Source of the DNA: Pisolithus tinctorius
Taxonomy: Eukaryota > Basidiomycota > Agaricomycetes > Boletales > Pisolithaceae
Assembly (NCBI GenBank): GCA_024663395.1
Contig: JANFAH010000017.1
Location: 1,302,001-1,366,000 of the forward strand
Reading direction: 5' to 3'
Length of the DNA stretch: 64,000 nucleotides
Shown: positions 11,151-21,749 of the stretch, in pieces
Layout: every line of letters begins with the position of its first letter
Numbering within the stretch: position 1 is the stretch's first letter
Made by a program: the position numbers and the translations under genes
The notes under the pieces: model-generated
Told to the model about the DNA's origin: nothing
What the model saw: the letters and a program-made list of their open reading frames with translations, nothing else
The model's database searches: none

Positions 11151-12554
11151 TCAACTATACTTTGGTGGCTATGGCAGTGCTTGCCACACTTGTGGTGCAG
11201 ACAGCCCTTGTGCCATGGGTGCATGGGCAGAGTGTACTCACAGCCATCATTCAGGTTGCAGAGAGTGATCTGCTGTCTGCCATCAGGATAATTGTTTGTT
11301 ACCACACTCATAAGGCAGATGAACAGACATCTGAGGAGCATGTCGAAGTTGGCATGTTCAATTACTTGAACCTGGAGCATGACTGGTCCAGTGCCAAAGT
11401 CAAGTTTCAGGTTCTCTAGTACACCTACAGTAGTGTCTTTAGACATGTTAGCAGACATCATAGTCATGAGATGATTGCAGCGCAATGGAAGCCCAATCTT
11501 TTCCCAGACATGCCTGGGCATGGCGATGATTTCCAAACTGGAATCTAGTATGCAATTGATGGTGACGTCAGTCCCAGGGACCTTGGCTTCAATGCAGCAG
11601 AGCGGCAGAGTGTGGTGAGCCACAATGGAGCTGTCATCACCGTGGATAATGCAGTCTCCATATTCATGCACAGTTCTTTGCAGATTGTGGCCAGTCAGCT
11701 CATTCACTTGTACTCCTTCCTTGTCATCACTACAAACTACCTCAATCTTGTTTGTGGTGATGCGTTTCGCCATGGTGATGTCTCTGAACTGTTTGCAAAA
11801 CTCTGGGGCTACTGCAAATAATTCTTTGACTGGCATGGCAATGCTGGTTTCAAGTACATGCTCCATGATATGCTTGGGCACAGCTTTGTCTTCGAGAGGG
11901 AACAAGTAATGATACTGGTTTTGATTGCGAGCTGCTGGGTATGGTGTCTGTGACAGAACAATTGCCACAGGAATGGGATCCTTGTGTGTGGGTGTCAGAG
12001 TAGGATTAGCCAGAGGGACATGGTTTTGTAGTGGTGGATGTTGGTGCAGGTGTAGAGGGCTGGGATGCCTGGAAAGTGGCATGTGAACTTTGAATGCCAG
12101 GGGAAATGATTTCCTCTTCAACAGTGGCTGCACATGGGTCGACTTGTGGAGGGTTGGCAGGATGTGCTGCAGGTTGAGCTGTGATTTCAACTCCATCAAA
12201 GTGGGCTTTCTTTCTGTGGGGAATGACTGCTCCCTTGTTACCTTTATCTGCTTGGTAGGTAGCCCAAGCTTGAGCAACATACACTTGGAAGTCAGGGTCG
12301 GCTAAGTCTGCGACAGGTTCATCAACATCTTGGATGGTGTTTAAGAAGGCAGAAGGCTGGATCTCCAACTGTATGTTGACTTTGGGATGAGCAACACAGA
12401 AAAGGTTAGCAGTGCCTTGCACAGCTGTGTTGCACAGAGCAGCAGGAGTTGCAGCGTGGGTGCTGGCCTGGTCTCTGTCAGCCATGACATGGTCAACAGC
12501 CTCTCTCAGTGAGTTACATTTTGGTGAAGCATGGGATTTGGTTTCTGTCCACAA
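11138..12554 (-). pseudogene. Gypsy A copy 2 protease and linker
   Basis: The 380-codon frame 12280-11138 holds the protease: NCILDSSLEIIAMP around the catalytic Asp, where the usual Asp-Ser-Gly reads Asp-Ser-Ser, then RHVWEKIGLPL and ANFDMLLRCLF toward the C-terminus. A second frame (12554-12006) supplies the linker between Gag and protease (QVYVAQAWATYQADKG). The two overlap in different frames, so a frame change is needed between them. Loss of the active-site Gly would probably disable the enzyme. Confidence 0.7.
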
Positions 12555-13956
12555 GATAGAGACAGTTGTCTGTTCCTCTCATGATCTTACCAGCACAGAT
12601 ATAAACTTCAACAAGCGCACACATCCTTGTCCAGTGGTTGGGGTCTGCACAGAAACCACAGCCAGGTCTGCATTGCTGCAATGGAGGCTGTGTCTGGAAG
12701 TTGTATTCCTGTTTAATGACAGTACCAGCAGGTGGTACTTGCAGCATTTAAGCTGACAAAGGAGGTGCAGCTGGGGAGGCCATGGTACCCATCATCAGTA
12801 CCACACTACAGAGAGCAGATCCCATCAGAAGGAACTTGGCAGCTTTGATGACTTCTGCGAGCAGGTATGGGTTGTCAGGGTGGAGGTCAGTGTGGACTAT
12901 GGAGAGTCGATGATGAATACAGTCTGTAATGGCCCTTGGGAAGCCATTCAGGAACATGGAATCCTGTTCCATCTCTGCAAACTTTTTAGTTTTAATGAGC
13001 AGGGCAGAAATCTTAGTGAATTTCTGCTGGTATGCTCTGAGGTCATCCTGGTTCTGCATAGGCTTGGACTGATATTCTTCAACAAGGTACTGCAAGTCTG
13101 CACAGCAGTAGTGGTCATCACCCTCACAGCCAGGGTACAAACCCTTAACAGTGACTACGAAGGCATCCCAGCTGTCGGCCACGGGAGCAGCTTCTGGAAG
13201 CATTTGCCAGACCTTGGCTTCTTCAAGGTCAGCATAGCAGATTGCAGCTCTGATCTTGCCACAGTCATCAAGAGCAGTGAGAGTACTGAGAAAGTCAATG
13301 TCTTCCAGGTAGTGCAGAAGCTGTGCAGGAGAATCTCTGCTAAATTTAGGTGAGTTTTGTGTTCTGTGGAGTGGCATCTGAAACTGAGGATTAGCCATTG
13401 GTGGGTTAACCTGTGGTGGTGGTGCCAGATTGGTAATGGGTGGAACAGGTATTGGTTGTGGGTGTGAAGTGGTTGGTATAGTGCATGAGTGGACTGGTGG
13501 AAGTGTTGGCAGGTTACTAATTGGCTGATGGGTGGTCTGCAACCTAGTGAGTGGTCATGGCAGTGTGGCAGATGGAACTGAGAGTCTGGGTATAGATTCA
13601 GAGGCATCAAAGAGATGGGAAAAAGAGGGCGTCAGTGATGATGAATCAGATGATGTGATGGGTGTTAAAGGTGATGGCAGGGTTTCAGGCCTTTGGGGAG
13701 TCAAGTGGATAAAGCCACTGGGAAAATCAGGGGCAGTGAGATCTAGGTGATCCAGCACAATGGATATCTGATCCGCTGAAATATCAGGAGAAGTGATCAT
13801 GGGTAGTACCCACAGAATGTCAGCAGGTAATTGCATGTGATCCAGTGTTACAGGTGAAACAGGGCAGAAGAGGTTGGAGTCTTCTGACAGGTTGAGATTG
13901 CGAAAATGCAGGCGTAAATTTTCTAGTTCAGTGCATTCGGCAGTGCACCTGAGCAA
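12514..13956 (-). pseudogene. Gypsy A copy 2 gag
   Basis: One minus-strand frame runs from about 13956 to 12748, interrupted by a TGA at 13555-13557 where CGA (Arg, in LPxPLTR) fits. A TAA at 12748 then separates it from the CCHC zinc knuckle (CGFCADPNHWTRMC: C-x2-C-x4-H-x4-C) encoded at 12747-12514. The capsid core (LLHYLEDIDFLSTLTAL, YCCADLQYLVEEYQSKP) is well preserved. The N-terminal third is Ser/Pro/Leu rich. The start codon is uncertain: the frame may begin upstream of 13956. Confidence 0.75.
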
Positions 13957-14101
13957 CCTTCTGGAAGGGACAGCAGAATCCCTTGCAGTGGGCTCCAGTT
14001 GTAGGAAAAGTCCAAGTAGCTGTATAATATGAGCTAGATGTCTTAGGTAACAACAATAAAAAATGAAGGGAACAAATTGTTCATCCCAAGGGATTCTGGA
14101 C

Positions 14102-14676
14102 CGTTGAGACTAGAAGGTGAGACCCAGCACTTTGTAGTGGTAGTGTTTTGTGACATGCACAGCATGGTCTGTGGAATAGTACTGGCAATGCGAGTGGTGC
14201 GAGTGGTATATGTAGTTCATGCATGGCAGTATGTGAGACATGTGGTGTAGACAAAGTGGAAAGGAAACTCATGGTGACCTTCCAAGTGCCAAAAGGTATT
14301 ATTCTGTACCTAAGTACAGTGCTTTATAGTCCGGGCAAACCCAGAACCTAAGTAAGACAGGGTACAAGTAAAGGGAAGCCGCATGACAGCACATACACAC
14401 AAGACAGGCCAGAACAGAGGCCGAGGGTATACTACAAGCGCTAAAGGAATAGAGACTGTGATAGGAGAAAGAGTCTGAGGGAAAAGAAGCAGCCAGAGCA
14501 CAGCAGCTGCAGGTATAACATTGCACAAGAGAGAACAAGGGCATGGGAAGGTAGCACGGTAGGCAGGAAGGTAGTATGTGAGCAGCAGTGAACGACAGGG
14601 GTCCAGGAATGTAATGATAGTTGTGGAATAGCCAAAGATAGGGGCCTGCATGTCCAAGGAATGTGGGTTCCTTACA
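14102..14676 (-). repeat. 5' LTR of gypsy A copy 2
   Basis: This 575-bp block is homologous to 7896-8446. On the minus strand it starts TGTAAGGAACCCAC; the inner border is placed by alignment to copy 1, where TCTCAACA ends the LTR (here TCTCAACG). The outermost 139 bases (14538-14676) are also part of the left palindrome arm and reappear inverted at 17879-18017. Confidence 0.8.
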
Positions 14677-16109
14677 ATGTGATCACATGAGAAGTGATGC
14701 ATAATTTAACTTCACTAGCAATGGGATACTAGTCTTGGCCAGCCAAAGTCATACTGTTGAGTCCTCTTGGGTACAGCAAGCAAAGCTAAGGCAGGTTGCA
14801 AAGTAGATTTTGAATGAGGAGCTGGTACAATACATGTGGGTTTATATATGTATGTAAAGTACCTGTGGAACAAACATTCAAAAACATTTAAACATCAACT
14901 GACATCCTTGTTAAGGCAAGATGAGTCATAGTGAGTTCGCTGTGCAGCAGGACTACATGTACAACCACATCTGCAGGTGCAAGGGTGAATGGGGTAAACA
15001 TAGGGAAGAGGGACTAACCGCATATATGACATCACACAGCTGTATCAGCTGATTTTGACCAAATGACCATGGTAATTACCACAAAAGCAGTTACAGAATT
15101 CATGGCAACTACCACTTCCCAATATAGACAATGCCCCCTGAGTGACAACCTCTGTCAGTGTTTGAAAAAAATTCAGATTGGAATGTTCCCACAGCAGGTT
15201 ACCCTGTCACACCTGTACTGTGGCTATACAGATGAGCATGTGACCAGTAGATGTGATGGTCACATGATGAGTGACATAAGCAGGGATGACCCTAGATCAC
15301 GTGATTTTTACGTAATTGATTACATGATGGTGATCCTGCGGAGCGTTCTGTTACGTAATTTATCACGTGATCGTGGGAAAATATGCATGTGATGTAATCA
15401 ATGTCACATGACAAGGTACAATTGTAGATCATCCAACCTATTACATAATGATCACATGTCAGTTTCTCCCCAGAACACTTGGTTATGTAATGGGTCACAT
15501 GATTGTGAGACAATAGGCATGTGACCACTCCTGCAGCATCACATGACAAGGTACGATCATAGATCATGTGACCTTTTACATAATGATCATGTGGCAATAA
15601 CTCTCCAGACCATTGGCTTATGTAATAGGTCACATGACTGTACTCATCATGTGATCTCACCTCTAGCACTCTGCATGTGACTCAATCCATATCACATGAC
15701 CAGCAATCCCACCCCTATTCGCATGCTGGGCATTTGTGGCTGTGCTAAAAATGCGAATTGTGTCCCCACCCATTCAATTCTTGACATATGGATCTGGATT
15801 TTTGTGTGTAGAATAGGCTACCATGTTGCTACACATTGTCAAAGGCACAGCTGGTCTTGTCCAGTAGTTGCTGAGATATAATGGAAATGAAAATGCCAAC
15901 AAAACATCACACCATTCAACTTACACATCCTTCACACCACATCTGAACCTCCAGGAGGGTTGAAGAAGATTCCTTCAATGCATTTCCAAAGTTTCAAGTT
16001 TATCCATGTAGAAGTGAGTGAACAGCAAGCTAAATACTGATCCCAGAAGTGTGGGAAAGCTTCAAAAAGAGAAAATAAAATAGTGGAGATTTTGAAAACA
16101 TATCAAAAA
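14538..16109 (+). repeat. Left arm of a 1,572-bp inverted repeat
   Basis: Every base x here pairs with position 32555 minus x in 16446-18017. Stretches checked at 14701, 14761, 15301, 15721 and 16021 match exactly, and translated mirror frames are identical across three long blocks, so there are no indels and probably no mismatches. The outer 139 bases are gypsy A LTR; the rest is not related to any element I recognise. Open frames in the arm (15063-15392 +, 15292-15669 -) have no motif and look incidental. Confidence 0.95.
15305..15700 (+). repeat. Three ~133-bp tandem units with TCACGTGA/TCACATGA motifs (left arm)
   Basis: Anchor segments starting GTTACGTAA (15350), GTTATGTAA (15482) and CTTATGTAA (15617) recur at 132 and 135 bases. 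Each is followed by a TCACGTGA or TCACATGA-like palindrome and a GCATGTGA-like element. Unit 1 keeps CpG (ACGTAA, CACGTG, GCGGAGCG); units 2 and 3 read TG or CA at those places. The mirror image lies in the right arm. Confidence 0.75.
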
Positions 16110-16445
16110 TGTGGATTTGCACACATCACAGTGACCCTGCCAACCCCAGACTTTGGGTGACGAATGCAGCAATATGGCCTACCATGTTGGCACCATGTGC
16201 CTGGTGAGATATCCACTTAAACATGTCAAAATTGCGAAAATGTGTGCAATGGGGTAGTGGTGTTGACCTTGCACTGGCATAAATCTCCAATTGTCTCAAT
16301 GAGTCAAGTGTACCATTTCGCATTTTTGACCATTTGCAGTGAGTATCACATCAGGCACTTGTTACTAATATCTTCCACCATGTCCCAATATCACTCACCT
16401 AAGCTCTGGTAGAGGTAGCTGCACTGTGGGATGTGCTGTGCTATG
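16110..16445. other. Unique 336-bp spacer of the palindrome
   Basis: This segment separates the two arms and has no partner elsewhere in the window. It is AT-moderate, has no long open frame of interest and no element I recognise. A unique spacer argues against a simple fold-back sequencing artefact but does not exclude it. Confidence 0.8.
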
Positions 16446-18017
16446 TTTTTGATATGTTTTCAAAATCTCCACTATTTTATTTTCTCTTTTTGAAGCTTTC
16501 CCACACTTCTGGGATCAGTATTTAGCTTGCTGTTCACTCACTTCTACATGGATAAACTTGAAACTTTGGAAATGCATTGAAGGAATCTTCTTCAACCCTC
16601 CTGGAGGTTCAGATGTGGTGTGAAGGATGTGTAAGTTGAATGGTGTGATGTTTTGTTGGCATTTTCATTTCCATTATATCTCAGCAACTACTGGACAAGA
16701 CCAGCTGTGCCTTTGACAATGTGTAGCAACATGGTAGCCTATTCTACACACAAAAATCCAGATCCATATGTCAAGAATTGAATGGGTGGGGACACAATTC
16801 GCATTTTTAGCACAGCCACAAATGCCCAGCATGCGAATAGGGGTGGGATTGCTGGTCATGTGATATGGATTGAGTCACATGCAGAGTGCTAGAGGTGAGA
16901 TCACATGATGAGTACAGTCATGTGACCTATTACATAAGCCAATGGTCTGGAGAGTTATTGCCACATGATCATTATGTAAAAGGTCACATGATCTATGATC
17001 GTACCTTGTCATGTGATGCTGCAGGAGTGGTCACATGCCTATTGTCTCACAATCATGTGACCCATTACATAACCAAGTGTTCTGGGGAGAAACTGACATG
17101 TGATCATTATGTAATAGGTTGGATGATCTACAATTGTACCTTGTCATGTGACATTGATTACATCACATGCATATTTTCCCACGATCACGTGATAAATTAC
17201 GTAACAGAACGCTCCGCAGGATCACCATCATGTAATCAATTACGTAAAAATCACGTGATCTAGGGTCATCCCTGCTTATGTCACTCATCATGTGACCATC
17301 ACATCTACTGGTCACATGCTCATCTGTATAGCCACAGTACAGGTGTGACAGGGTAACCTGCTGTGGGAACATTCCAATCTGAATTTTTTTCAAACACTGA
17401 CAGAGGTTGTCACTCAGGGGGCATTGTCTATATTGGGAAGTGGTAGTTGCCATGAATTCTGTAACTGCTTTTGTGGTAATTACCATGGTCATTTGGTCAA
17501 AATCAGCTGATACAGCTGTGTGATGTCATATATGCGGTTAGTCCCTCTTCCCTATGTTTACCCCATTCACCCTTGCACCTGCAGATGTGGTTGTACATGT
17601 AGTCCTGCTGCACAGCGAACTCACTATGACTCATCTTGCCTTAACAAGGATGTCAGTTGATGTTTAAATGTTTTTGAATGTTTGTTCCACAGGTACTTTA
17701 CATACATATATAAACCCACATGTATTGTACCAGCTCCTCATTCAAAATCTACTTTGCAACCTGCCTTAGCTTTGCTTGCTGTACCCAAGAGGACTCAACA
17801 GTATGACTTTGGCTGGCCAAGACTAGTATCCCATTGCTAGTGAAGTTAAATTATGCATCACTTCTCATGTGATCACATTGTAAGGAACCCACATTCCTTG
17901 GACATGCAGGCCCCTATCTTTGGCTATTCCACAACTATCATTACATTCCTGGACCCCTGTCGTTCACTGCTGCTCACATACTACCTTCCTGCCTACCGTG
18001 CTACCTTCCCATGCCCT
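16446..18017 (-). repeat. Right arm of the 1,572-bp inverted repeat
   Basis: Exact inverse of 14538-16109 as far as checked. It ends with 139 bases of gypsy A LTR (17879-18017), so an LTR piece flanks the palindrome on both sides in opposite orientation. An inserted element would not produce that; an inverted duplication that reached into the LTR would. Identity stops at 18017/18018. Confidence 0.95.
16855..17250 (-). repeat. Mirror copy of the ~133-bp tandem units (right arm)
   Basis: This is the inverse of 15305-15700, with the same three units in reverse order, including the CpG-keeping unit (ACGTAACAGAACG near 17198). The arms do not differ at these CpG sites. Confidence 0.75.
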
Positions 18018-18020
18018 CGT

Positions 18021-18080
18021 TAGTTGCCATGAATTCTGTAACTGCTTTTGTGGTAACTACCACATTGCTTGGTCAAAGTC
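18021..18080 (+). repeat. Third copy of an internal arm segment at the palindrome border
   Basis: TAGTTGCCATGAATTCTGTA and following bases repeat 17444-17503 in direct orientation, with small differences (GTAACTACCAC here, GTAATTACCAT there). It starts three bases after arm identity ends. This places a short, older copy of arm sequence exactly at the duplication breakpoint. Confidence 0.8.
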
Positions 18081-18152
18081 AGCAGACTCTGGTGAGTACA
18101 TGAAGGGAATGCTAACTCATACAGGGCATTAAGAGGTACAGAATACATCAAG

Positions 18153-18428
18153 ATGAAGGTTATTGCAAGAAGGATCAAGATCGCGGAGCCATTGAGGCTC
18201 ATCATACAAAGGAAGCCGCCAGAAGAAGTTTTGCAAATCAAAATGTTGAAGCACATGGTGAGGGTGGACAACCTCACACTTGAAATGTTCCACAGCCACA
18301 CAGTGTCAATAATATATATACAAAGCCCTCTGGGCACCCCTGGACACCACAGGAGGAAGTGTCTCATGTTTGACTATTTGAAGCTGGATGTAGATATTGT
18401 AGGTAGTTCGACGAGGCAGATTATATAG
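18153..18428 (+). CDS. Unrecognised open frame, 91 codons
   Basis: The frame starts ATG and encodes a basic, hydrophobic 91-residue product (KVIARRIKIAEPLRLIIQRK at the N-terminus). I see no signal peptide, membrane span or known motif. It may be an exon of a larger gene or a chance frame; upstream sequence is the palindrome border. No function is proposed. Confidence 0.2.
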   Translation: MKVIARRIKIAEPLRLIIQRKPPEEVLQIKMLKHMVRVDNLTLEMFHSHTVSIIYIQSPLGTPGHHRRKCLMFDYLKLDVDIVGSSTRQII

Positions 18429-18655
18429 GTCTGTAGTCTATGCTAGCAAATGTTTGTGGATTAAGTTTATTTCTTTTGGGGGGGGTCTATATGGGGTGGT
18501 AGATGACATGACTGTTGCGTGGTTAGAGATTGTGGGTATGGTTAGTGAGGGACGTACGAGCAATCCTCAATGATGTGGAGGATGGGCTTGACACATAGTG
18601 AAGTAGATTCACAGACTTTTCCTCTGAGTGTCCATATGGTGTCAACGATACCAAG

Positions 18656-19483
18656 TCAATAGAAGGTGTCTGTGGGGGCTGTGCCCCAGCAGGGGACTGT
18701 TTCAAAATTGAGAGATAACCAACCCCAATCATTGAGGGATTGGATTTTGGTCCTGCATGCAAAGGGTGGATGGTTTGTTTCATCGCAGGAGATGATGTGA
18801 AACCCGCATGATTTGTATTTCAGGAGTGCTTGGATGCTGCTGGTGGAGAATGAGTGCTGACGCAGGCTTGTGGTATTGATCATGGCATGGTGATGCAGAG
18901 TGAGGCTAGGGTATGCACAATACAAGGAGTCAGCAGTGAAGAAGTTCATCATGGCTGTTGAGTTGAATTGAAAGATAGGGGAGAGGGTGGAAGTGTTTCT
19001 GGACACGACAATGTCGATGAGTTTCTGACCATTCCCGAAAGTGGTGACAGTGTAGATAGTGGAAGGGGGGTAGTTCTGGACATTGATCCTTCCATTGCAG
19101 ACAATGATGTAATTATGTTTGCAGAGAAGATTGTATAGTTGGGCTTGGTTGTGACAAGGGACGTAGATGTCAAGGTCTGACAATTCCCAAGTGCAGGAGC
19201 TGGCTGGGAGCACCATCCGCAGTGCTGCAGATCCTGAGACAACTGCATTGCATACAGACAAAATGTCCTTGAGATGCTTAGTGCTTTGGAAGAAAGGGGA
19301 GCAAACGATGTCGAATTGGTGCTTGAAGTACCATCTGACGCGTTCAGCATTTGTAGTTGACATGGCAGCAAACGAGAGGAGGTCCTTCATGTCACAGTGC
19401 TCGAAGATGAGCTGTAACAGGTTGGTGTCCACAAAAAGAGGGAATTCAGAGATAGTAGGGGCGGGTGAAGTCATGTTGTGCAC
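18656..19483 (-). CDS. F-box-like plus nucleotidyltransferase-like protein
   Basis: An uninterrupted minus-strand frame of 275 codons. Residues about 12-55 (FPLFVDTNLLQLIFEHCDMK onward) resemble an F-box-like leucine-rich start. From about residue 80 the pattern VVSGSAALRMVLP followed by ELSDLDIYVP resembles the GS...DxD core of a nucleotidyltransferase fold. Proteins of this combined form are common and usually uncharacterised in Agaricomycetes. The frame reaches its stop just left of 18656 without a recognised C-terminal domain and may be shortened or spliced. It is one of very few frames here not clearly tied to a transposon, and it has no CGA-to-TGA stop. Substrate and role are unknown; the assignment is by motif only. 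Confidence 0.6.
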   Translation of the reverse strand: MHNMTSPAPTISEFPLFVDTNLLQLIFEHCDMKDLLSFAAMSTTNAERVRWYFKHQFDIVCSPFFQSTKHLKDILSVCNAVVSGSAALRMVLPASSCTWELSDLDIYVPCHNQAQLYNLLCKHNYIIVCNGRINVQNYPPSTIYTVTTFGNGQKLIDIVVSRNTSTLSPIFQFNSTAMMNFFTADSLYCAYPSLTLHHHAMINTTSLRQHSFSTSSIQALLKYKSCGFHIISCDETNHPPFACRTKIQSLNDWGWLSLNFETVPCWGTAPTDTFY

Positions 19484-19686
19484 TTCCTCGAGCTTGCGGT
19501 GATTTCCCTCTTTTATGGAGAATGAATTTAGGGGTGGGGGCTAGATTATGTGACAGACAAGGATGGCATTGCAAATTACACAGATAATCGATGATGTCAT
19601 GTTCCGATACAATTTATAGTCCAGGCTAAGAATATTGACGATGTCATGGTGGTTAGGGATTGTCTATGAGGTAATGTCTGGATTCC

Positions 19687-19867
19687 TAGGTTAGAGAAGG
19701 TTTGCTGTAGATTGTCCATGAAGCAATATGTGAGATCATCTAGGAAGTAATGTCATGGTAGATTGACTAGGTTAGAGAAGGTTCACTGTAGATTGTCCAT
19801 GAAGCAATACGTGAGATCATCTAAGAAGCAATGTCATGGTAGATTGTCTCTGAAGCAATATGTTGGT
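19687..19867 (+). repeat. 81-bp minisatellite, about 2.2 units
   Basis: TAGGTTAGAGAAGGTT recurs at 19687 and 19768 (81 bp apart) and a partial third unit follows. The units differ at CpG-type sites, for example GGTTTGCTG against GGTTCACTG and AATATGTGAG against AATACGTGAG. No coding function is apparent. Confidence 0.75.
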
Positions 19868-19897
19868 CGTCTATGAAGCAAAAAATGATGTTACGGT

Positions 19898-21017
19898 TTG
19901 AACAGTGAAAATTGTCAAGATGGAAATGGAATTTGGATTATTAATTCAGCATGCAGGTGTTGTTGGTTGGAGGAAGGCATGGGTGCAGGTTGTTTAATCT
20001 GGGAATTTGTTAGCTCTTATGGGATGTGGGTAGGGGAGTGGGCATTACAGGATAAGCACATCCAGTATGGCATCCATGTCATTCTCTGGCCAGATGTTGA
20101 TCGCCTGACCATGGTTTCCGAGTCGGATAAACAAGTAGGAGGCACGTGAACAGTGATATTGATGGTGGTAGCAGTTGAAGATGACATGGAAGTGGAAGTG
20201 GTTGACAAAGACATTGCTTTCAAAAGGAGTTGTGTTTTGGGGGAAGAGGTTGTTTTGGTGTATAATTTCAATGTCATCATTGAGCTGTCAAAAGCATACA
20301 AGCCATTGTCCACTGTATCCGGCTTGGATAGGAAGAATGCCAGAATGGTTGACATTGGTGGAGGCAGTGGAGGCAGACGTGTTGAGGTCGATGTGATGTA
20401 GATGTTACTGGTAAGGTGAGCAAGGAGTGGCTAAGAGTGAAAAAGTTAGAGCAGATGATGATGATGTAATGGGAGAGGGGGGGGTAAGAGATGACATGCT
20501 GAATGGACCGGGTTTCTAAATCGCAAGCCCAGCAATCTCTACACCACTGTCAGCATTCGGTTCAGGTTTGGGAAGACAAGGCTCCTGCAGAAGATAGATG
20601 GCTTGTAATTCAAATTGTGTTTTAGAAATAGTCCATCAGCCATTTTCATCCTTTTGACAATAGCAATTGAAATGGGTTTTGAGTAAGATGAGCACACGCT
20701 TCTCAAGGTGGGAAATGTCTAATTTTGTCATCGAGCTTTTGCTTTTCAGAATCTCCTGAGCGTCGAAAATTGAGTTGAAAAGAATGCTCTATGATGACAA
20801 TGAGTGAGGCTTCTGGGAGGCAAGTTTTAGGACATATGACACCACCACCTTTGGGCCTCTGCCAACGAACTGCATGGATAAGTCTGCGGTCATACTCATT
20901 TAGTGCTGTAGAAGCCGATGATGCTTGTTGAGTTCGGCTGAGCATTACGGGTGTGAGAGAATGTATGTAGCATGGGGTTGGAAAATTCAGAAAGCAAAAT
21001 GTTGGTGTATTGACCAA
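19898..21017 (-). pseudogene. Unrecognised coding traces
   Basis: Several minus-strand stretches look protein-like but do not join in one frame: 21017-20703 (VRWQRPKGGGVICPKTCLPE), then a basic Gln-rich stretch near 20690-20580 and short pieces toward 20000. They may be exons of one intron-containing gene or a decayed one. I recognise no family. Plus-strand frames across the same bases are probably shadows. Nothing else is evident in this stretch. Confidence 0.25.
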
Positions 21018-21332
21018 TTTTCATTGATAGAGGAAGTATGGTGATAGAACATTGGCTGTTGGGGCTGCTGTCTTTCATGAACCACATATTGGTAATGTGA
21101 CTGAGAATCCAGATGTTGACAGGTTTGTTTGTATTCAGATTGCAGAGTATTTTGCTGCAGTCGTCATAGGGGTCAGTGATACCCCAGGTTGCGCTGGGTG
21201 GGATGCGTCCAAGTGTGAATGTGTTGGCTTCACTATTTGAATATGTAGAGAGGATTTTGATCCACCTTGGGGTGTGGTAAGGGGGTCATAGCTTGCAGTT
21301 AGTCTTCGAAGGTTACCAGTATCTGATGATGC

Positions 21333-21719
21333 CTACCTTAGTAATGGCTCAGGGCATGTGGCCACATGCTCTGGGTCAAGAACCCCTGAGTCTGGAGGTG
21401 GTCCCACTGCACCAACGGTTCCAGGGGTTGCAGGTGGTGGGAGCGGAATATCGTTTGAATGTGTTTCAGGTGGTGAGCCAGCGGATTTTTGCAATCCGGA
21501 GCATACAGTTTGGTGGGCAGTTGACTGGTTGGTGGTGCAGGAAGTGCTCGTGCTGGGTAATGTGTCTGTTGATGGGGTGGAGGAATCATCATGTTCGCCA
21601 GAGGTGGGTTGTGGTTCAGAAGTTGTTGTAGTTTCAGATGGCTGCAGGGCTGTCTCTGGAATGCTGGGATCGTTGGCACAAGGTGTCATGGTTCTGAGTG
21701 ACGATGCGACTGTCTGCAT
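21333..21719 (-). CDS. Pro/Ser/Thr-rich open frame, 128 codons
   Basis: The minus-strand frame encodes a low-complexity product rich in Pro, Ser and Thr (TSGEHDDSSTPSTDTLPST). Such composition fits a disordered linker or N-terminal region of a larger protein; it may be an upstream exon of the traces at 19898-21017. No domain is visible and the overlapping frames are also open, so coding is uncertain. Confidence 0.25.
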   Translation of the reverse strand: MQTVASSLRTMTPCANDPSIPETALQPSETTTTSEPQPTSGEHDDSSTPSTDTLPSTSTSCTTNQSTAHQTVCSGLQKSAGSPPETHSNDIPLPPPATPGTVGAVGPPPDSGVLDPEHVATCPEPLLR

Positions 21720-21749
21720 TCATTTGGGTGCTGATGCTTCTTTAGTCTG

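Larger units (their letters stand above)
8447..14676 (-). mobile_element. Ty3/gypsy retrotransposon 'gypsy A' copy 2, interrupted by copy 1
   Basis: The order on the minus strand is 5' LTR (14102-14676), gag, protease, RT, RNase H, integrase. The integrase breaks at 8447, where the LTR of copy 1 begins; the remaining integrase and the 3' LTR are not seen. Copy 2 keeps longer open frames than copy 1. The copies are clearly homologous along their whole length, and many differences are CA in one and TG in the other (for example 4941-4970 against 11852-11881), the pattern left when an ancestral CG mutates on opposite strands. Confidence 0.85.

Noticed and set aside
15063..17492. Mirror-image open frames in the palindrome arms (109, 125 and 61 codons)
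   Set aside because: They occur identically in both arms because the arms are inverse copies. They have no motif, overlap other frames and contain the repeated CACATG-type units in translation. Not called as genes.
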